64,000 nt of DNA, taken from Anastatus disparis. Its lineage: Eukaryota; Arthropoda; Insecta; Hymenoptera; Eupelmidae. Location of the stretch: assembly GCA_017163975.1 (NCBI GenBank), contig JAFFSR010000343.1, forward strand, positions 3,542,001-3,606,000, read 5' to 3'. Both the position numbers and the translations under genes were made by a program. How positions within the stretch are numbered: the stretch's first letter is position 1; the number at the start of each line of letters is the position of its first letter. Under the pieces are notes generated by a model that searched no databases, was not told where the DNA came from, and saw only the letters and a list, made by a program, of their open reading frames with translations. Shown one piece after another: positions 45,739 through 56,277 of the stretch.

Positions 45739-45802
<64 letters not shown>
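45739..45802. repeat. (AT)n microsatellite
   Basis: A nearly pure TA run of about 64 bases. Confidence 0.95.
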
Positions 45803-45807
<5 letters not shown>

Positions 45808-45989
45808 TAAAATAAAAATATATATGATTATTATTAAATATATATAAAAATATATATATTATTGTTAACATAAACACCTCGAGTAATTTTGACCTAAACA
45901 ATTTTTTATTAACATATTTTTGTAAAACATTATAGTGATAAATACTATCAGAAATGATACGTTTTTAAATTATTTATAGTCATTTGATG

Positions 45990-46700
45990 TAATTGTAATT
46001 AGAAAATAGTGTGTATTAATATCCTATAAAAACACTGCATATACTTTTAGTATTTTAGTAAAACCAAAAGTACATTTTCCATGTTTGGATTCAAAGTTTT
46101 TACGGTAAATATTAGATATTCTTAGAGGAGTTTTTTCGGATTTCGACCGTGTAAGTTGTAGTTTAGGATACCAACCGTTGTAATGTTCAAAAAACGTTGA
46201 TATCCTAAACCATAACTTACACGGTTGCAATCTGAAAAAAACCTTTAACAATGTCTACATTTTCCATATAAAAGATAGTATTAAAGAAGATCGAGGCCTA
46301 GGTTTTTATAGCGAACAGGCTATGGAAGCGGTCCATTTTGATTTTTCTACAACATGGGCTCATATAAAGTATCGTAAAATGATTCTAATTATGCAAATAA
46401 AATATTAAGAGCAGTCTGCGAATATTTACTGTACGTAATTTCAGTAAAAACTATGTATTTGTTATCTGTATATATATTTGCATAAAAATCATTTTATGAT
46501 ACTTCGTATTAGCCCATGTTGCAGGAAAGTCATAATGGACCGCTTCCATAGCCTGGACGCTGTAAAAACCTAGACCTCAATCTTTTTTAATACAATCTTT
46601 TCCATGGAAATTGTACTTTTGGTGTTATTGAAATACCAAAAGTACATGCAGTGTTCTTATAAAATATTAATACACAGTATTTTCTTATCACAATTATTTC
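45990..46700. mobile_element. Foldback element with an inner palindrome
   Basis: The arms pair from 'gtgtattaatatcctataaa' to 'ttataaaatattaatacac', including atggaagcggtccatt / aatggaccgcttccat near the middle. A second inverted pair (ccgtgtaagtt / aacttacacgg, 46148-46225) lies inside the left arm. Confidence 0.75.
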
Positions 46701-47679
46701 AAGTGCCGTCTTTAAATAATTTAAAAATGTATTACTTGCCACAGTCTTTATCACTATAATGTTTTACAAAAAATTTTAATTTTACCGTTATGCTTACATT
46801 GTTACATAACTTTAGATTTTCCTAAAGATATTTACAATAATATTTGCTTATGATATGTAAATAATTCAAGATTCTACTTAAAAACGACATTCTAGAAATT
46901 CAGCTCATAAATTATCAATAACATGATTTTATTTATAAAAAAAAATTTTAATAAATAACAAAGTGCTCATTCTTTGATTTTGGTTTTTGTTGGAATTTGA
47001 TCCTAAATAAGCCTAGAATCATATCCAGAAGAAAAATATGAGGTGCAAAAACTTCATGGTCAAATTTACTCGAGGACCACGGTGTAAATATATATTGAAA
47101 ATAAAACTTTGATCCATGAATAATTTTTAAAAATCTCAACCGATATTTTAAATTCTTTTGAGTAGTTAAAAACTTGATTCTCTAAATTTTGTTACTTGCA
47201 ACAAACTTTCTCAGCCAATTTTCAACCAATTCACCTCGAAATTTCCAAGGATCTTAAGTTTATGAATCTTTACAAAATAACAGTTTTAGTTTTTTGAAAA
47301 AAAGGAAATTTAAAAGTTTAGTTAAAAAAGTTGATAAAAATACATATTTTTGTGAATTTCATATAAGTAATTTAATTCAACATTTATTTCAACTTATCTT
47401 ATCAATATTCCAGAACCTTTATTTCGTGGAGATATAAATTATCCAATTTTAAAGTCAAAAAATTGCCTCAATTTATACATTTTCATATTGCAGTTCTGTT
47501 CAAAATTTAGTTTATATATATTTGAAAAAAAAATTAATTAAAGTTCCAATATGTATAAAAATGTTTAAATATAAATCTCATCATCATGATAAATTAAAAA
47601 TTTGTTTTACTGTATTCCATTTAAATTAATGAAAAAATATGATAGGAATTCATTCTTTTTAATCTTGTATTTCAGACAG
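46701..47679. other. AT-rich non-coding sequence
   Basis: No supported gene; the frame 46948-47139 has no family pattern. Confidence 0.4.
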
Positions 47680-48150
47680 AGGGACGGATATGAAAAAACG
47701 GAGACGTAGGAACGGAGACGGAGAGACAAAGGCACAGAGATAGAGACGGAGAGACGAAGAGAAGAAGACAGAAAGGTGGAAAGAGAGAGACATAGACGGA
47801 AAGACGAAAACAAAGAAACGAAGACGAAGAGACCTAGACAGAGGGATGAAGAGACGAAAACGGAGAGACAGAGACAAAGAGACAAAGACGGAGAAACGGA
47901 GTCGTAGAAATGGAGACGGAAAGACATATTTGGAGGGACGGAGACGGAGAGACATATTTGGAGGGACGGAGACGGAGAGACAGAGACGGAGAAGCAGAGA
48001 AAGAGAGACAGAAATGGAGAGACGGAGAGACATAGACATAGGGACGGAGAGATAGAGACGAAAAGACGCAGATAAAGAAACGGAAACGGAGAGACGAAGA
48101 CAAAGAAACAGAGACGAAGTTACGAAGAAAAAAAGACGGAGATGGAGAGG
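47680..48150. repeat. Polypurine minisatellite
   Basis: About 470 bases of 'gagacggaga'-type units with strong strand bias, including a repeated 28-bp unit (gacatatttggagggacgga) at 47920-47975. Open frames on both strands across it are artefacts. Confidence 0.85.
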
Positions 48151-48264
48151 CCAATGTTGTGTATGTGTATGTGCATGTGTATGTATTTATGTGCATGAGT
48201 GTATGTGTGTATGTGTTTATGTGTACGTGTGTGTGTGACATGTATATGTGAAAATGTACATGGG

Positions 48265-48265
<1 letters not shown>

Positions 48266-48344
<79 letters not shown>
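48266..48344. repeat. (AT)n microsatellite
   Basis: A TA run of nearly 80 bases, preceded by GT-rich words. Confidence 0.95.
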
Positions 48345-48347
<3 letters not shown>

Positions 48348-49290
48348 GACGTGGTTTTACGTCCCAAGAAATTCTCAATTTTTTTTTGAAATTTATTATT
48401 TTTTTTTTGTTGAGAATAATAGATTTGATGGCGCCTATAAAGTCGTAAATTGACTTTAAATACATGTTAAAATAAAACTAATTTTTTTTTTTAAATCTAT
48501 TTTCATGTAAACTGTAATAGAGAGGAATTGAAAATTTAATTCAAATCTTCCCGCCTAATAACGACAAAGTTGAATAAAAGAAATGCGCTCAAAAAGAAAT
48601 GATTATTAAAATGTGAAAAGATTTAATTTACTATAAAATAATTAGGATTATATAGCGTTTGAAAAGATTTTTACTTATATGTCTGAGTAATATAAGTTAT
48701 ATACGCCGCAAAGAAAAAGATTGTTAACGCGTTGTATGAGTGAGTAAGAAAAAGATAGAGCAATTAGACACGAGTGAGTAAACGCGCGCCGTATGTGTAT
48801 ATTCAAAAGAAAAGAGATTATTTATAGATCTTATTTAAATTTTTTGTTAGTATTTCTTTTTTTCATTTTTCACATATATTCTTTTTTATTTGTTTTGATA
48901 TAAATTACCTTTTACATAAAAATTTTTTGTGCGATGCGTTTTGCTTATGATTAAAATCATTCATTTTTTTTCAATTCCAGAAAAAAATTATTATAAATAT
49001 TTATATATTATATATATATACTATTCCCCAAAAATCAAAAATTATTTTATTTATCAGAGCAGCTCATATTAATCTGGTATTTAAATAATATTTAGTATTA
49101 TATTTCTGGTAATATTTTAAATTGTAAACTAAATACAAAAATATTCATTGATTTCAATGATTTCAAATGATTTTAATGATTTCAATTTGAATAGTTTTGA
49201 TTTCGGTAATTATATTGTGCACATAAAATTTAATAAAATATTGTGAAATACACGAATAATTTCGGTTTTAAAAATACAATTTTCAGGTTC
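48345..49290. other. AT-rich sequence outside element 2
   Basis: No gene is supported. The end of element 2 must lie near or within this stretch, but I cannot see a matching terminal repeat. Confidence 0.4.
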
Positions 49291-49292
49291 TT

Positions 49293-49670
49293 TTATTTTA
49301 TTCGATACCTTTTGACCAGACCAGAAGTAGGGGTGAAATTTTCTTCAATTTCAATGTCTCTATCAGTATGGCTTCTAGTATACCTCAGAATCCAACCAGT
49401 TCCGTACACTTTTTGCTCCATCAAATCATCAGCATTACCATCAAAATATTTTTCAGTATCACCAAACGTAAGCTTAAACTCGTTCCACGTAGCTGTAGTG
49501 AAAGCTATTCCTTGAAAATCGTGTGAGAGTAAACGTACCATTGGATAAAATTCGCCATCTCGTAGTTTATTATATTCAAGACCAACTAAAATTTTTTTCG
49601 TAAATGACTTGTTCAAACCGTAGAAAGAATTAAAGATGGGCTGCGTAAAGTTCTTCTTCTGATACGCCAT
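49293..49670 (-). CDS. Conserved accessory protein at the 3' end of element 2
   Basis: ATG 49670 opens 125 codons. The blocks G-L-N-K-S-F-T-K-K-I-L-V-G-L and the following strand-rich part match the N-terminal half of the element 1 protein at 25702. It lacks the basic C-terminal region of that protein. A TATATAA on the minus strand at 49753-49759 lies upstream. The position after the protease is the same in both elements, so it is a true element gene. Function unknown. Confidence 0.6.
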   Translation of the reverse strand: MAYQKKNFTQPIFNSFYGLNKSFTKKILVGLEYNKLRDGEFYPMVRLLSHDFQGIAFTTATWNEFKLTFGDTEKYFDGNADDLMEQKVYGTGWILRYTRSHTDRDIEIEENFTPTSGLVKRYRIK

Positions 49671-49696
49671 TTTTTTCCTTTTTTCCTAATAGCTTT

Positions 49697-50330
49697 CTAC
49701 GATACGAACGTCGATTGAATGACTGTCATCTTGATGAATATAATCTCGTTATATAAAGGCTTAATACAAGAGACAGTGGAGGGGATAAGGTGATGACTAA
49801 GAAAATACACTCTCGCTACTTCTTTGTAACGAACATGCTTGTACGGCAAGAAAGTAACAATGATCCCCAAAAAGCTATCGTCAGCATTATTAATGAACAC
49901 GTGTCTTGCAGCTGCAGTATTATTTTCTACCGAATCAGCAAAAAAATTGTTATTGAATTCCTCGAACTCTGACCTCATTATTTCTTTGGTGAGCGTTACT
50001 TTACGAGAAGAAAGTAACAATCATTCCTAGAAAAGTTTTCGTCAACATGTCTGATCGACACGTGGCTTGCAGCTGCAGTATTGTTTTCTAAGAAACCAAC
50101 AATAGAATTATTAAATTCCACGAACACTGATCTCACTATATTCTTGGTAACGAACATGACTTTGTGACAAGAAAGTATCAGGTTACAATAACGACAGCTT
50201 ACCACAACACTTTTGAAAACATCTTATCATACAACAATCATTTCCAGAAAAGTTGTCGTCAGCATGTTTGAACGGTACATAATTTCTGGCTACAGCATCG
50301 TTTTTTACTAAATCAGTAGAAAAATTTTTA
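49697..50330 (-). repeat. Three diverged tandem copies of the protease tail
   Basis: A unit of about 100 bp around 'gtcgtcagcat...cacgtg-cttgcagctgcag' recurs near 49873, 50032 and 50248. On the minus strand each copy encodes a similar peptide (F-x-x-F, E/K-N-x-A-A/V-A-R, H-A/V-D-x-N-F). The first copy is the end of the protease frame; the other two lie in separate frames (49996-50205, 49697-50020). Confidence 0.6.
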
Positions 50331-50617
50331 AGAAATTTCTCGAAACCCAATCCAGATGTCATGTAATCCAAGAACATAATACAAAATTGGCCGCACACAT
50401 CAGATGTTTCACTCTGTAATTGTACCGTATTCCAACGGAATCTATTACAATTACGAAGTAGACGGTTAATATAATCTGGTATGAAAGGCGGCATTCCATA
50501 ACTATCAAAATACCAAGCTGTACCACTACGGTTAACATACATACACACCCAATGCGTTCCGAGTTCAGAGTGGGACGGTATAACCTTCAAAATTTCCATT
50601 ATCTCCAGGCTGTTCAT
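50183..50617 (-). pseudogene. Adenain-like cysteine protease, element 2, N-terminally shortened
   Basis: From ATG 50617 the frame runs to a stop at 50183. The histidine (T-H-W-V-C-M-Y), the acidic residue (W-Y-F-D-S-Y-G) and the cysteine with preceding glutamine (D-V-C-G-Q-F-C-I-M-F) of the adenovirus-type protease triad are present. Compared with element 1 about 35 residues between the initial M-N-S-L-E-I and the histidine segment are missing. The family matures capsid proteins. It overlaps the end of the preceding DVQGF-family frame by 53 bases. Confidence 0.75.
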
Positions 50618-51129
50618 CGTAAAGAAGTGGCGGTGGTTGAAACACAAATTCAGAATCACGCTCCAAATCTCGTAAAGATAACCATTTTTTTAAACGGTAT
50701 GCATTGTTTAAAGCGCACGTATATTTTAGATGAGGTGTCTTTACAACGTGATTGAGACAATACTTATTTAACCAGGGTAGCTGATTAAATGATGGGCAAT
50801 CTTTATTTGATTCTAAATTTATAATTTCTCGCGCTGTAATACCGTATAAAATTGACCACTTTTGTTTACCTCTCACGTAAATTTTTCTAACTTTCCGAGT
50901 AAGATCGCGCAACGTTTGGTAGAGAGCTTTCTCCGTGACATCACCGTCAAAATAGTCAAGACCATGATGATGTTCTGCAAGCCAATTATTTTCTCTTCTT
51001 ATGCCTCTGCTAAAAGCGTTTATACGATTTTTCGATGCGATAATCCAATGACCGCTAAAATCATCGTTCTTTTGGAACAACTCTGTTATTGCTATCTTTT
51101 AAGCACTGAATATCTACGACTACATCCAT
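50565..51129 (-). pseudogene. DVQGF-family gene inside element 2
   Basis: ATG 51129 begins with the family-like D-I-Q-C-L-K and V-P-K-E, after which frame changes near 51070 and 51030 lead into the open stretch 51080-50565. That stretch has E-H-H-H-G-L-D-Y, I-Y-V-R-G-K-Q-K-W, I-I-N-L-E, and a C-terminal T-C-A-L-N-N-A-Y-R-L-K-K-W-L, the same order as the gene at 173-715. It lies between capsid and protease, a place with no gene in element 1. So the family is not restricted to the first 6 kb. Function unknown. Confidence 0.6.
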
Positions 51130-51234
51130 GATTTAACTTTTTGTTTGACCAATGCAACGATTAAAGCTATACTAAGGAGTAACAGTGATGTCCTTTCATC
51201 CGATAAAATTTGTAAGCACCATCTATTGATAGCT

Positions 51235-52560
51235 TTACCCATTAAAATCTACAATTGTTTGTCGCGATGCGTCAATCTCTAAAATGTTATCGTATTCTGC
51301 ATAAATTATACAATTGACGGTGTCTGTCAGAGGTTCGCTAAATCTGACATCGAGTCTAACACTTCCATGTTTTATTAAATTCCAATGAGTACATTCATTT
51401 GCCGATAAATCGGGTGATATATCAAACGCAAACAGACAGAAACCGTTTGGATACGACTCACGAGTAATTTTATTTCCCTCATTGAGAAAATGGACACCTG
51501 TACCGCTGAATAAAGTATGATATGCATCAACGTATAACTTTTTTACTTTGAAATCAGGTTGTAATGGTTTTGAAGGTATTTGAACACCATCAACAAACAA
51601 ACATAGAAAATTGATGTTAAAATGATGAAAATTGAACGGATTGAGCATTCGGTCTCCGTTAAACGCCTTGTTTTGAACAAACCCTATGATTGTTCTTTTA
51701 GGTAACTGTCCTAAAATAATATTATCCAGAGTTTCACCATGTATACCGCTATGCATTGTTACAGCTTTGACTTCAACTCTTGTGAGAGGGTATTTAGCTG
51801 TAGCTTTAGAAAGTGCTTTTGCGTGTGCTAATAGCAAACCTGGGTTAATTTTTACCCGTCTAACTAAAAGATTAGCTTCTTCTATATGTATGGCAAAGTA
51901 TCCTGGAGGATCCATGAGGCAAAAACCATCTCGAGAGCGCACTAAACGAACTCTTACTTCAACGCCGTTTAGTAATAACTTTTCTTGATTAAACACATCG
52001 GCATGTAAATTCCCGACAAGATCTACAGTTTTTTTTGCGCCCAAATATTCACGCCGCTTAACAAGTCCTTGGTTGTCACTACCCACATCGTCCATTTTTC
52101 CAGCTGTATCGTCACACCACAAAACGGTTGATAAATGAGAATTTTTAGCAGCAGGGCCATAGTTGAGCAGTGTCTCGATGTATGCTCTGTACGCGTAAGC
52201 ATTATTTGGAGCTGTCACAGGTTTCTGGTTAAATAGTACATCTAATTGGCTAAATAATGAGTGCATAAAATTATTTACCGGTGCCACTTTATTGAGTAGT
52301 TCTGCAGTCACACTTCCAGGATACTCATCGACAGTGGTGTATAAGCTAACGCGCAAGCTAAGCATAGTATGTGCTAAATCTAAATAATCTTCACCATTTC
52401 CAGATATTACAAATTCTATAGGTGCGTCATCAGTCAACGAGGAGATAGGCTTATACTGGACCCAATGAGAGCTCTCGATAGTAGTCTGTGTTGGAGGAAT
52501 GTCGAATAGGAGCAATTCCGATTTCATGCACTCACAGGACTGTGTGTGTAAAAATGCCAT
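51235..52560 (-). CDS. Major capsid protein (double jelly-roll), element 2
   Basis: ATG 52560 opens an uninterrupted 441-residue frame. It belongs to the 'F54H12.2-like' capsid family of Polintons: Y-L-D-L-A-H-T-M near residue 55, A-P-V-N-N-F-M-H-S-L-F, L-L-N-Y-G, V-E-V-R-V-R-L-V-R-S and L-P-K-R-T-I-I-G. Length fits the family (about 420-450). Capsid proteins of this kind form pseudohexameric trimers like adenovirus hexon. It is 77% or so of the same gene seen fused in element 1 and is the best preserved structural gene of the window. It overlaps the preceding pVI-like frame. Confidence 0.85.
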   Translation of the reverse strand: MAFLHTQSCECMKSELLLFDIPPTQTTIESSHWVQYKPISSLTDDAPIEFVISGNGEDYLDLAHTMLSLRVSLYTTVDEYPGSVTAELLNKVAPVNNFMHSLFSQLDVLFNQKPVTAPNNAYAYRAYIETLLNYGPAAKNSHLSTVLWCDDTAGKMDDVGSDNQGLVKRREYLGAKKTVDLVGNLHADVFNQEKLLLNGVEVRVRLVRSRDGFCLMDPPGYFAIHIEEANLLVRRVKINPGLLLAHAKALSKATAKYPLTRVEVKAVTMHSGIHGETLDNIILGQLPKRTIIGFVQNKAFNGDRMLNPFNFHHFNINFLCLFVDGVQIPSKPLQPDFKVKKLYVDAYHTLFSGTGVHFLNEGNKITRESYPNGFCLFAFDISPDLSANECTHWNLIKHGSVRLDVRFSEPLTDTVNCIIYAEYDNILEIDASRQTIVDFNG

Positions 52561-53104
52561 TTTTAATCGAAAATATCTCTTGTCGTTCGTACTTTTTTAC
52601 TTTTTCGAGAATTTTTCTTTTTTTTCTGGTTTCATTTATTTTCTTCTTTACTACTTTATTCCTTTTATTTTTTGTGCTGCGCCGTTTAATCTTTCTTCGA
52701 GTGCTCTTAACACTGACACGGCCGTCATCCAACTGCAAAGCAGACAGATAACGCTGTTCCTTATATCCAGATCCTTCCATCAATTTATCCAGTTTCTTTT
52801 CAGCCTTTCTTTTAAGATTTGTGCCAGACTCTTTTATACGATTTCGTAGAGATTCTTTGATTGGAGCATTCTGTATTGCAACGTCAGATAAAACGTTCAC
52901 ACTGGTACGCAATGCCTCCTTTCCCACAGCTTTAGCACCACGGGTGAATAGCGGTAGTACACGACGAAACAACCCAGCTAGAAAACTTCCTACACCACCA
53001 TGCCCTCTTTGGTAGGGGGCTCCAACGTAAATACGTCCGATACCCCTACTATTTTTACCACCACCACCGATCTGCATGTCAAAGTATGCCTCGTAATAAT
53101 TTAT
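52532..53104 (-). pseudogene. pVI/pX-like basic protein, element 2, start codon lost
   Basis: The frame is open from beyond 53104 to 52532. By alignment with element 1 the start would be at 53104-53102, which now reads ATA instead of ATG; the next ATG is 53077 (M-Q-I-G-G-G-G). Shared features: G-G-G-G, G-x-x-Y-Q-R-G-H-G, F-R-R-V-L-P and a Lys/Arg-rich C-terminus. It overlaps the capsid ATG by 29 bases, which is tighter than in element 1. Confidence 0.65.
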
Positions 53105-53115
53105 CTTTTTTCTTA

Positions 53116-53934
53116 TCAATCAATACGATAAAAGTGCAACGTCACTGTCAAGGTGCCAAAATCAAATGGTATTGGCTGATCTTGTTGATCTCTTATATCT
53201 ATTTCAATAGTTTGAAAAGAGTTAAACAATAGCGGTATGTACATAGATGGTGAAAAGTTTTTTATTTTTACACCACCATATTTGCAATCCTCAGTATTTA
53301 AGGAAACCGCTCTTAATAATTTACCTTGCACATCTCCGATTACATAAAGTTCACAGATGTCACTGTACACCATTAGAGTTGTTGGTAACCCATTAGAAAG
53401 ATTAGCAGGGTAATTAGCTATAGTGGGTTCTTCTTTATCGACCTTGATAGCTTCATTTTTTCCAGTTTCAAACCCGAGAATTTTTCTCAAATTCCTTGAC
53501 AACTCTAAAACATGATCAATTGGCGTACATTCCTCTGTTAAACAAACGTGTCTGATTGATACGTATCCACCACGCTCTATCTGGAAACGTAGATGGTCTT
53601 TTACACAGCTCAGATTGTTCACCTCCTCCACGAGACTTTCTAAATGCTCGTAGACACCTGGACGTATAAAATTAATGGATGAAACGACCGGTGCAATTTT
53701 ATTAGTCCCCAGCGACGATGGTGGTATATTTTTTACACAGACAAATCTTTCGTCCTCGTTTGGTGGAACATGTTGAAATGTCATAGGAATTTGGATCTCC
53801 GAAAGTGCAACACTCCAATATCCTTGCAGTCGTATTTGTTGTGGTAGATGAGTAACGAACCGTGTTGTAGTATTGTCAGGGAAATAATGCATAATACTAT
53901 TACTAGGTAGTATAATGTAAAATTGATCCTTCAT
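53116..53934 (-). CDS. Penton-like minor capsid protein, element 2
   Basis: ATG 53934 opens 272 codons. Conserved with element 1: L-P-S-N-S-I-M-H-Y-F-P-D-N, W-S-V-A-L-S-E-I-Q-I-P, L-S-N-G-L-P, M-V-Y-S-D-I-C and D-I-R-D-Q-Q-D with F-G-T-L-T-V-T-L near the end. The frame overlaps the integrase end by 4 bases. By position and pattern it is the single jelly-roll vertex protein. No stop or frame change, so it was inactivated late or not at all. Confidence 0.75.
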   Translation of the reverse strand: MKDQFYIILPSNSIMHYFPDNTTTRFVTHLPQQIRLQGYWSVALSEIQIPMTFQHVPPNEDERFVCVKNIPPSSLGTNKIAPVVSSINFIRPGVYEHLESLVEEVNNLSCVKDHLRFQIERGGYVSIRHVCLTEECTPIDHVLELSRNLRKILGFETGKNEAIKVDKEEPTIANYPANLSNGLPTTLMVYSDICELYVIGDVQGKLLRAVSLNTEDCKYGGVKIKNFSPSMYIPLLFNSFQTIEIDIRDQQDQPIPFDFGTLTVTLHFYRID

Positions 53935-55063
53935 GATGTTTTTTCGATTTGGCTGGCTGCAACCCAGGAATTAAATTTATCGGGGTAACCTTTCCATTTA
54001 ACAAAATATTTTTTATTCCGGCCACTTCCAGTACTTTTTAAAATTTTTTCAACTTCGAAACTCGCGTTATTTAAATCCTTTTTTACTCTACTCAACTTGT
54101 GCTCGTAGAAACACCCTTCAATATCCTCATCAGCTAAATCTTTTAGAAAGTATACCGGTGGCGGGCGTGCTACTGAAATACGAGTAATTTTAAACAGTTC
54201 CAATGTGTCCATCCACCCTCGTATCCTTTCGCAAACACGTTTCTTACTCGACTGACCCGTACTAGGTCACCGATGGTGTATTTAGGTTTTCGGTACTTGG
54301 AGCAACCATATCGAGATTCTAAATTTTTTCGAGCTTTGTGGGCGTTGTAAATCGTAACAGATGCTGGCTCCATCTTGATGGATGAGTGTTTGCTATGATT
54401 GTAAGACTCTAATATTTTTTCTAGAATATCAACGTATCGACGAGTATTTTTATGCGTAAAATATCGCCACATCCGTTCCTTTATAGTTCTTATAAACCTT
54501 TCGGCTACAGCTGCTTTAATATCAGGACTTCGCACTATTCTAAATGAAATTTCATTTTTCTTCAACACTTCTTGCAGTTCCTTTCCTAGAAATTCTTTCC
54601 CCTTGTCCGTTTGAAAAATCACAGGTTTTCGATTAGCACTGTTTTTCAAAATATTTTCAAATGCTTTGGCAACACTTTTTGAAGTTTTATCCATGAGTGG
54701 TAAAGCCCATGCCTATTTACTCAAAACGTCGATGACAACAAGGATATAAGTGTAATTATCGTTATAAGTTTTGACCGCTCTCATATCCATCATATTTGCC
54801 TCCCAGACGTCATCACGATTTCGAACATTGTAATGACGTCTAGGGAACCTGTGTCGTACAGGTCTGTGCAGATTGTAAACATCCTGACTCTCGAGCCAGT
54901 CGATTACTTTTCGAGCTGAGTATTTCTTTCGTACAGAGGTTATAATTTTATTAGCCCCCACATATGCTTCTGGTCTTGGTAGACCAAAATAAAGCTTACT
55001 TAATTGTTTCTGCATTATTCTTGTTTTTTTCCTTTTCCTTGCTTCTTCGTCGGAATCATACAC
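53931..55063 (-). pseudogene. int: Retroviral-type integrase with chromodomain-like tail, element 2
   Basis: Pieces 55063-54713 and 54694-54170 share one frame apart from a stop at 54713-54715; a frame change near 54210 leads to the end piece 54212-53931. The catalytic positions are W-E-A-N near 54800, where Asn replaces the first catalytic aspartate, T-D-K-G-K-E-F near 54605 and A-E-R-F-I near 54505. The C-terminal piece has a chromodomain-like segment (K-Y-F-V-K-W-K-G-Y-P-D-K-F-N-S-W). The first 48 bases overlap the PLA2-like gene. Unlike element 1, this copy could not catalyse integration even if the breaks were ignored. Confidence 0.85.
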
Positions 55064-55494
55064 GCTTTTGTCTTCTTTATTTTTTTATCCCTGCATTTTA
55101 TAGCCTTCTTAATACGCGGAAAAAATTTTTCAAAAGTAATTTTACTAACCATACAACAAGCAGTCATCATTGCAACTGTACGTTCATCGGGTGGGGTTTC
55201 ACTACCAAGCATCCGAGAAAAAGCTTTCTCTGCTGGTATTTGGTCAGCTCGACGACGATCTGTCGACTTCTTATTGGCATAGGCTATGTCATGTTCACGA
55301 CACGCTTCATCAAGCGGCTTAATTCCAACGTCACCACGTTTAAGACGATCAGCCAGTTTTGTTCCGGGTCCGCAAAATTTGTATCCTGGTACGTGCATCT
55401 CAAAAGGCATTAAATCAATTATAGAATCTAGAACAGACTTTTCCCCTTCATCGTCTTTCTCTAATTTCAGAATTTCGTGCCCAGACGACTCCAT
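55015..55494 (-). CDS. Phospholipase A2-like protein, element 2
   Basis: ATG 55494 opens 159 codons. Residues 32-75 hold the calcium-loop and catalytic pattern of the parvovirus-VP1-type PLA2 domain: Y-K-F-C-G-P-G-T, R-G-D-V-G-I, L-D-E-A-C-R-E-H-D-I-A-Y, then a short basic segment. The HD pair and the Y-x-C/G-x-G-P-G loop are present. The C-terminus is Lys-rich. In parvoviruses this domain opens the endosomal membrane during entry; in Polintons and adintoviruses it appears in some lineages. Element 1 has no counterpart between its 20261 gene and the integrase. Confidence 0.8.
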   Translation of the reverse strand: MESSGHEILKLEKDDEGEKSVLDSIIDLMPFEMHVPGYKFCGPGTKLADRLKRGDVGIKPLDEACREHDIAYANKKSTDRRRADQIPAEKAFSRMLGSETPPDERTVAMMTACCMVSKITFEKFFPRIKKAIKCRDKKIKKTKACMIPTKKQGKGKKQE

Positions 55495-55592
55495 GTTTCC
55501 CCTGATTTCGGTGATCTGGCGACTTTCTTTCTTCTCTTTCTCTTTCTACACCCTTGTTCTTCCTCGCTGAGTTTGTTACTACCACCGGATTT

Positions 55593-56270
55593 TTATTTGC
55601 TACTACCAGACTCTGGAGAAGCGAAATTGATTATCTGTAACACACGATCGTTCCCAATAAAAAGCCGAGGCGTCACGACACGTCGAAGTGCCAGAGCAAA
55701 CTGACGAATACCTGCCGGATTCACGTGTTGTCTTTTCCTCATAATGTCGTTAACCAAGTCGATAATATTTGCGCCACGGATAGGAATACCATCCATACAT
55801 GTTGCACCATTACCATCGCAAGTGACGATGCCTGTGCCACGTAAATGTTGTAAAAGACCTGCTGCATTGGACCGGTATTTTAAAAGTACACTTTTCACAA
55901 TTCGTGCATCTACACGATCTTCTAATTCTTTGACGACTCGTTTTGACTCTGCCTCAGCATCATCATTATTATCATCGTTGATAATATCAGCATCTTGCAT
56001 ATCATCGTTTTTCTTTTTAGTTTCTGTCTTCTTGTTACTAATATCTTTAAAATGTAGATAACGTTGTAATGCTTGAGAATATCGTTGCCATTTATCCCGC
56101 TCACTCATATCGTCCGTAGAATTCAAGATATCACTCATCTCTGCATCCAGCCTGCTAACAGCAGTTCCTGGTGTTTGCACCGACTTTAACCCAGCGTTGG
56201 TGAAAAGTTTTTGTTGTAAGCGTTCCACACTCTCTTGTGGTAACAAAATCATTTTTTTGGTGTGTTTCAT
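55593..56270 (-). CDS. Conserved Polinton protein before PLA2-like gene, element 2
   Basis: ATG 56270 (after the upstream frame's stop) opens 225 codons. It shares M-I-L-L-P, L-D-A-E-M-S-D-I-L, Y-L-H-F-K-D, I-P-I-R-G-A-N-I-I-D-L-V-N-D-I with the 20261-21052 gene of element 1. An acidic middle (D-D-N-N-D-D-A-E-A-E) separates two helical parts. Shorter at the C-terminus than the element 1 copy. Function unknown; always near integrase in these elements. Confidence 0.65.
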   Translation of the reverse strand: MKHTKKMILLPQESVERLQQKLFTNAGLKSVQTPGTAVSRLDAEMSDILNSTDDMSERDKWQRYSQALQRYLHFKDISNKKTETKKKNDDMQDADIINDDNNDDAEAESKRVVKELEDRVDARIVKSVLLKYRSNAAGLLQHLRGTGIVTCDGNGATCMDGIPIRGANIIDLVNDIMRKRQHVNPAGIRQFALALRRVVTPRLFIGNDRVLQIINFASPESGSSK

Positions 56271-56277
56271 TTTTTTT

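Noticed and set aside
47607..48367. Ser/Leu/Arg-rich and Lys/Arg/Glu-rich frames
   Set aside because: Low-complexity readings of the polypurine repeat.
54964..56061. Plus-strand ORFs of 90-150 codons
   Set aside because: Antisense to the PLA2-like, integrase and conserved Polinton genes, with no family pattern.
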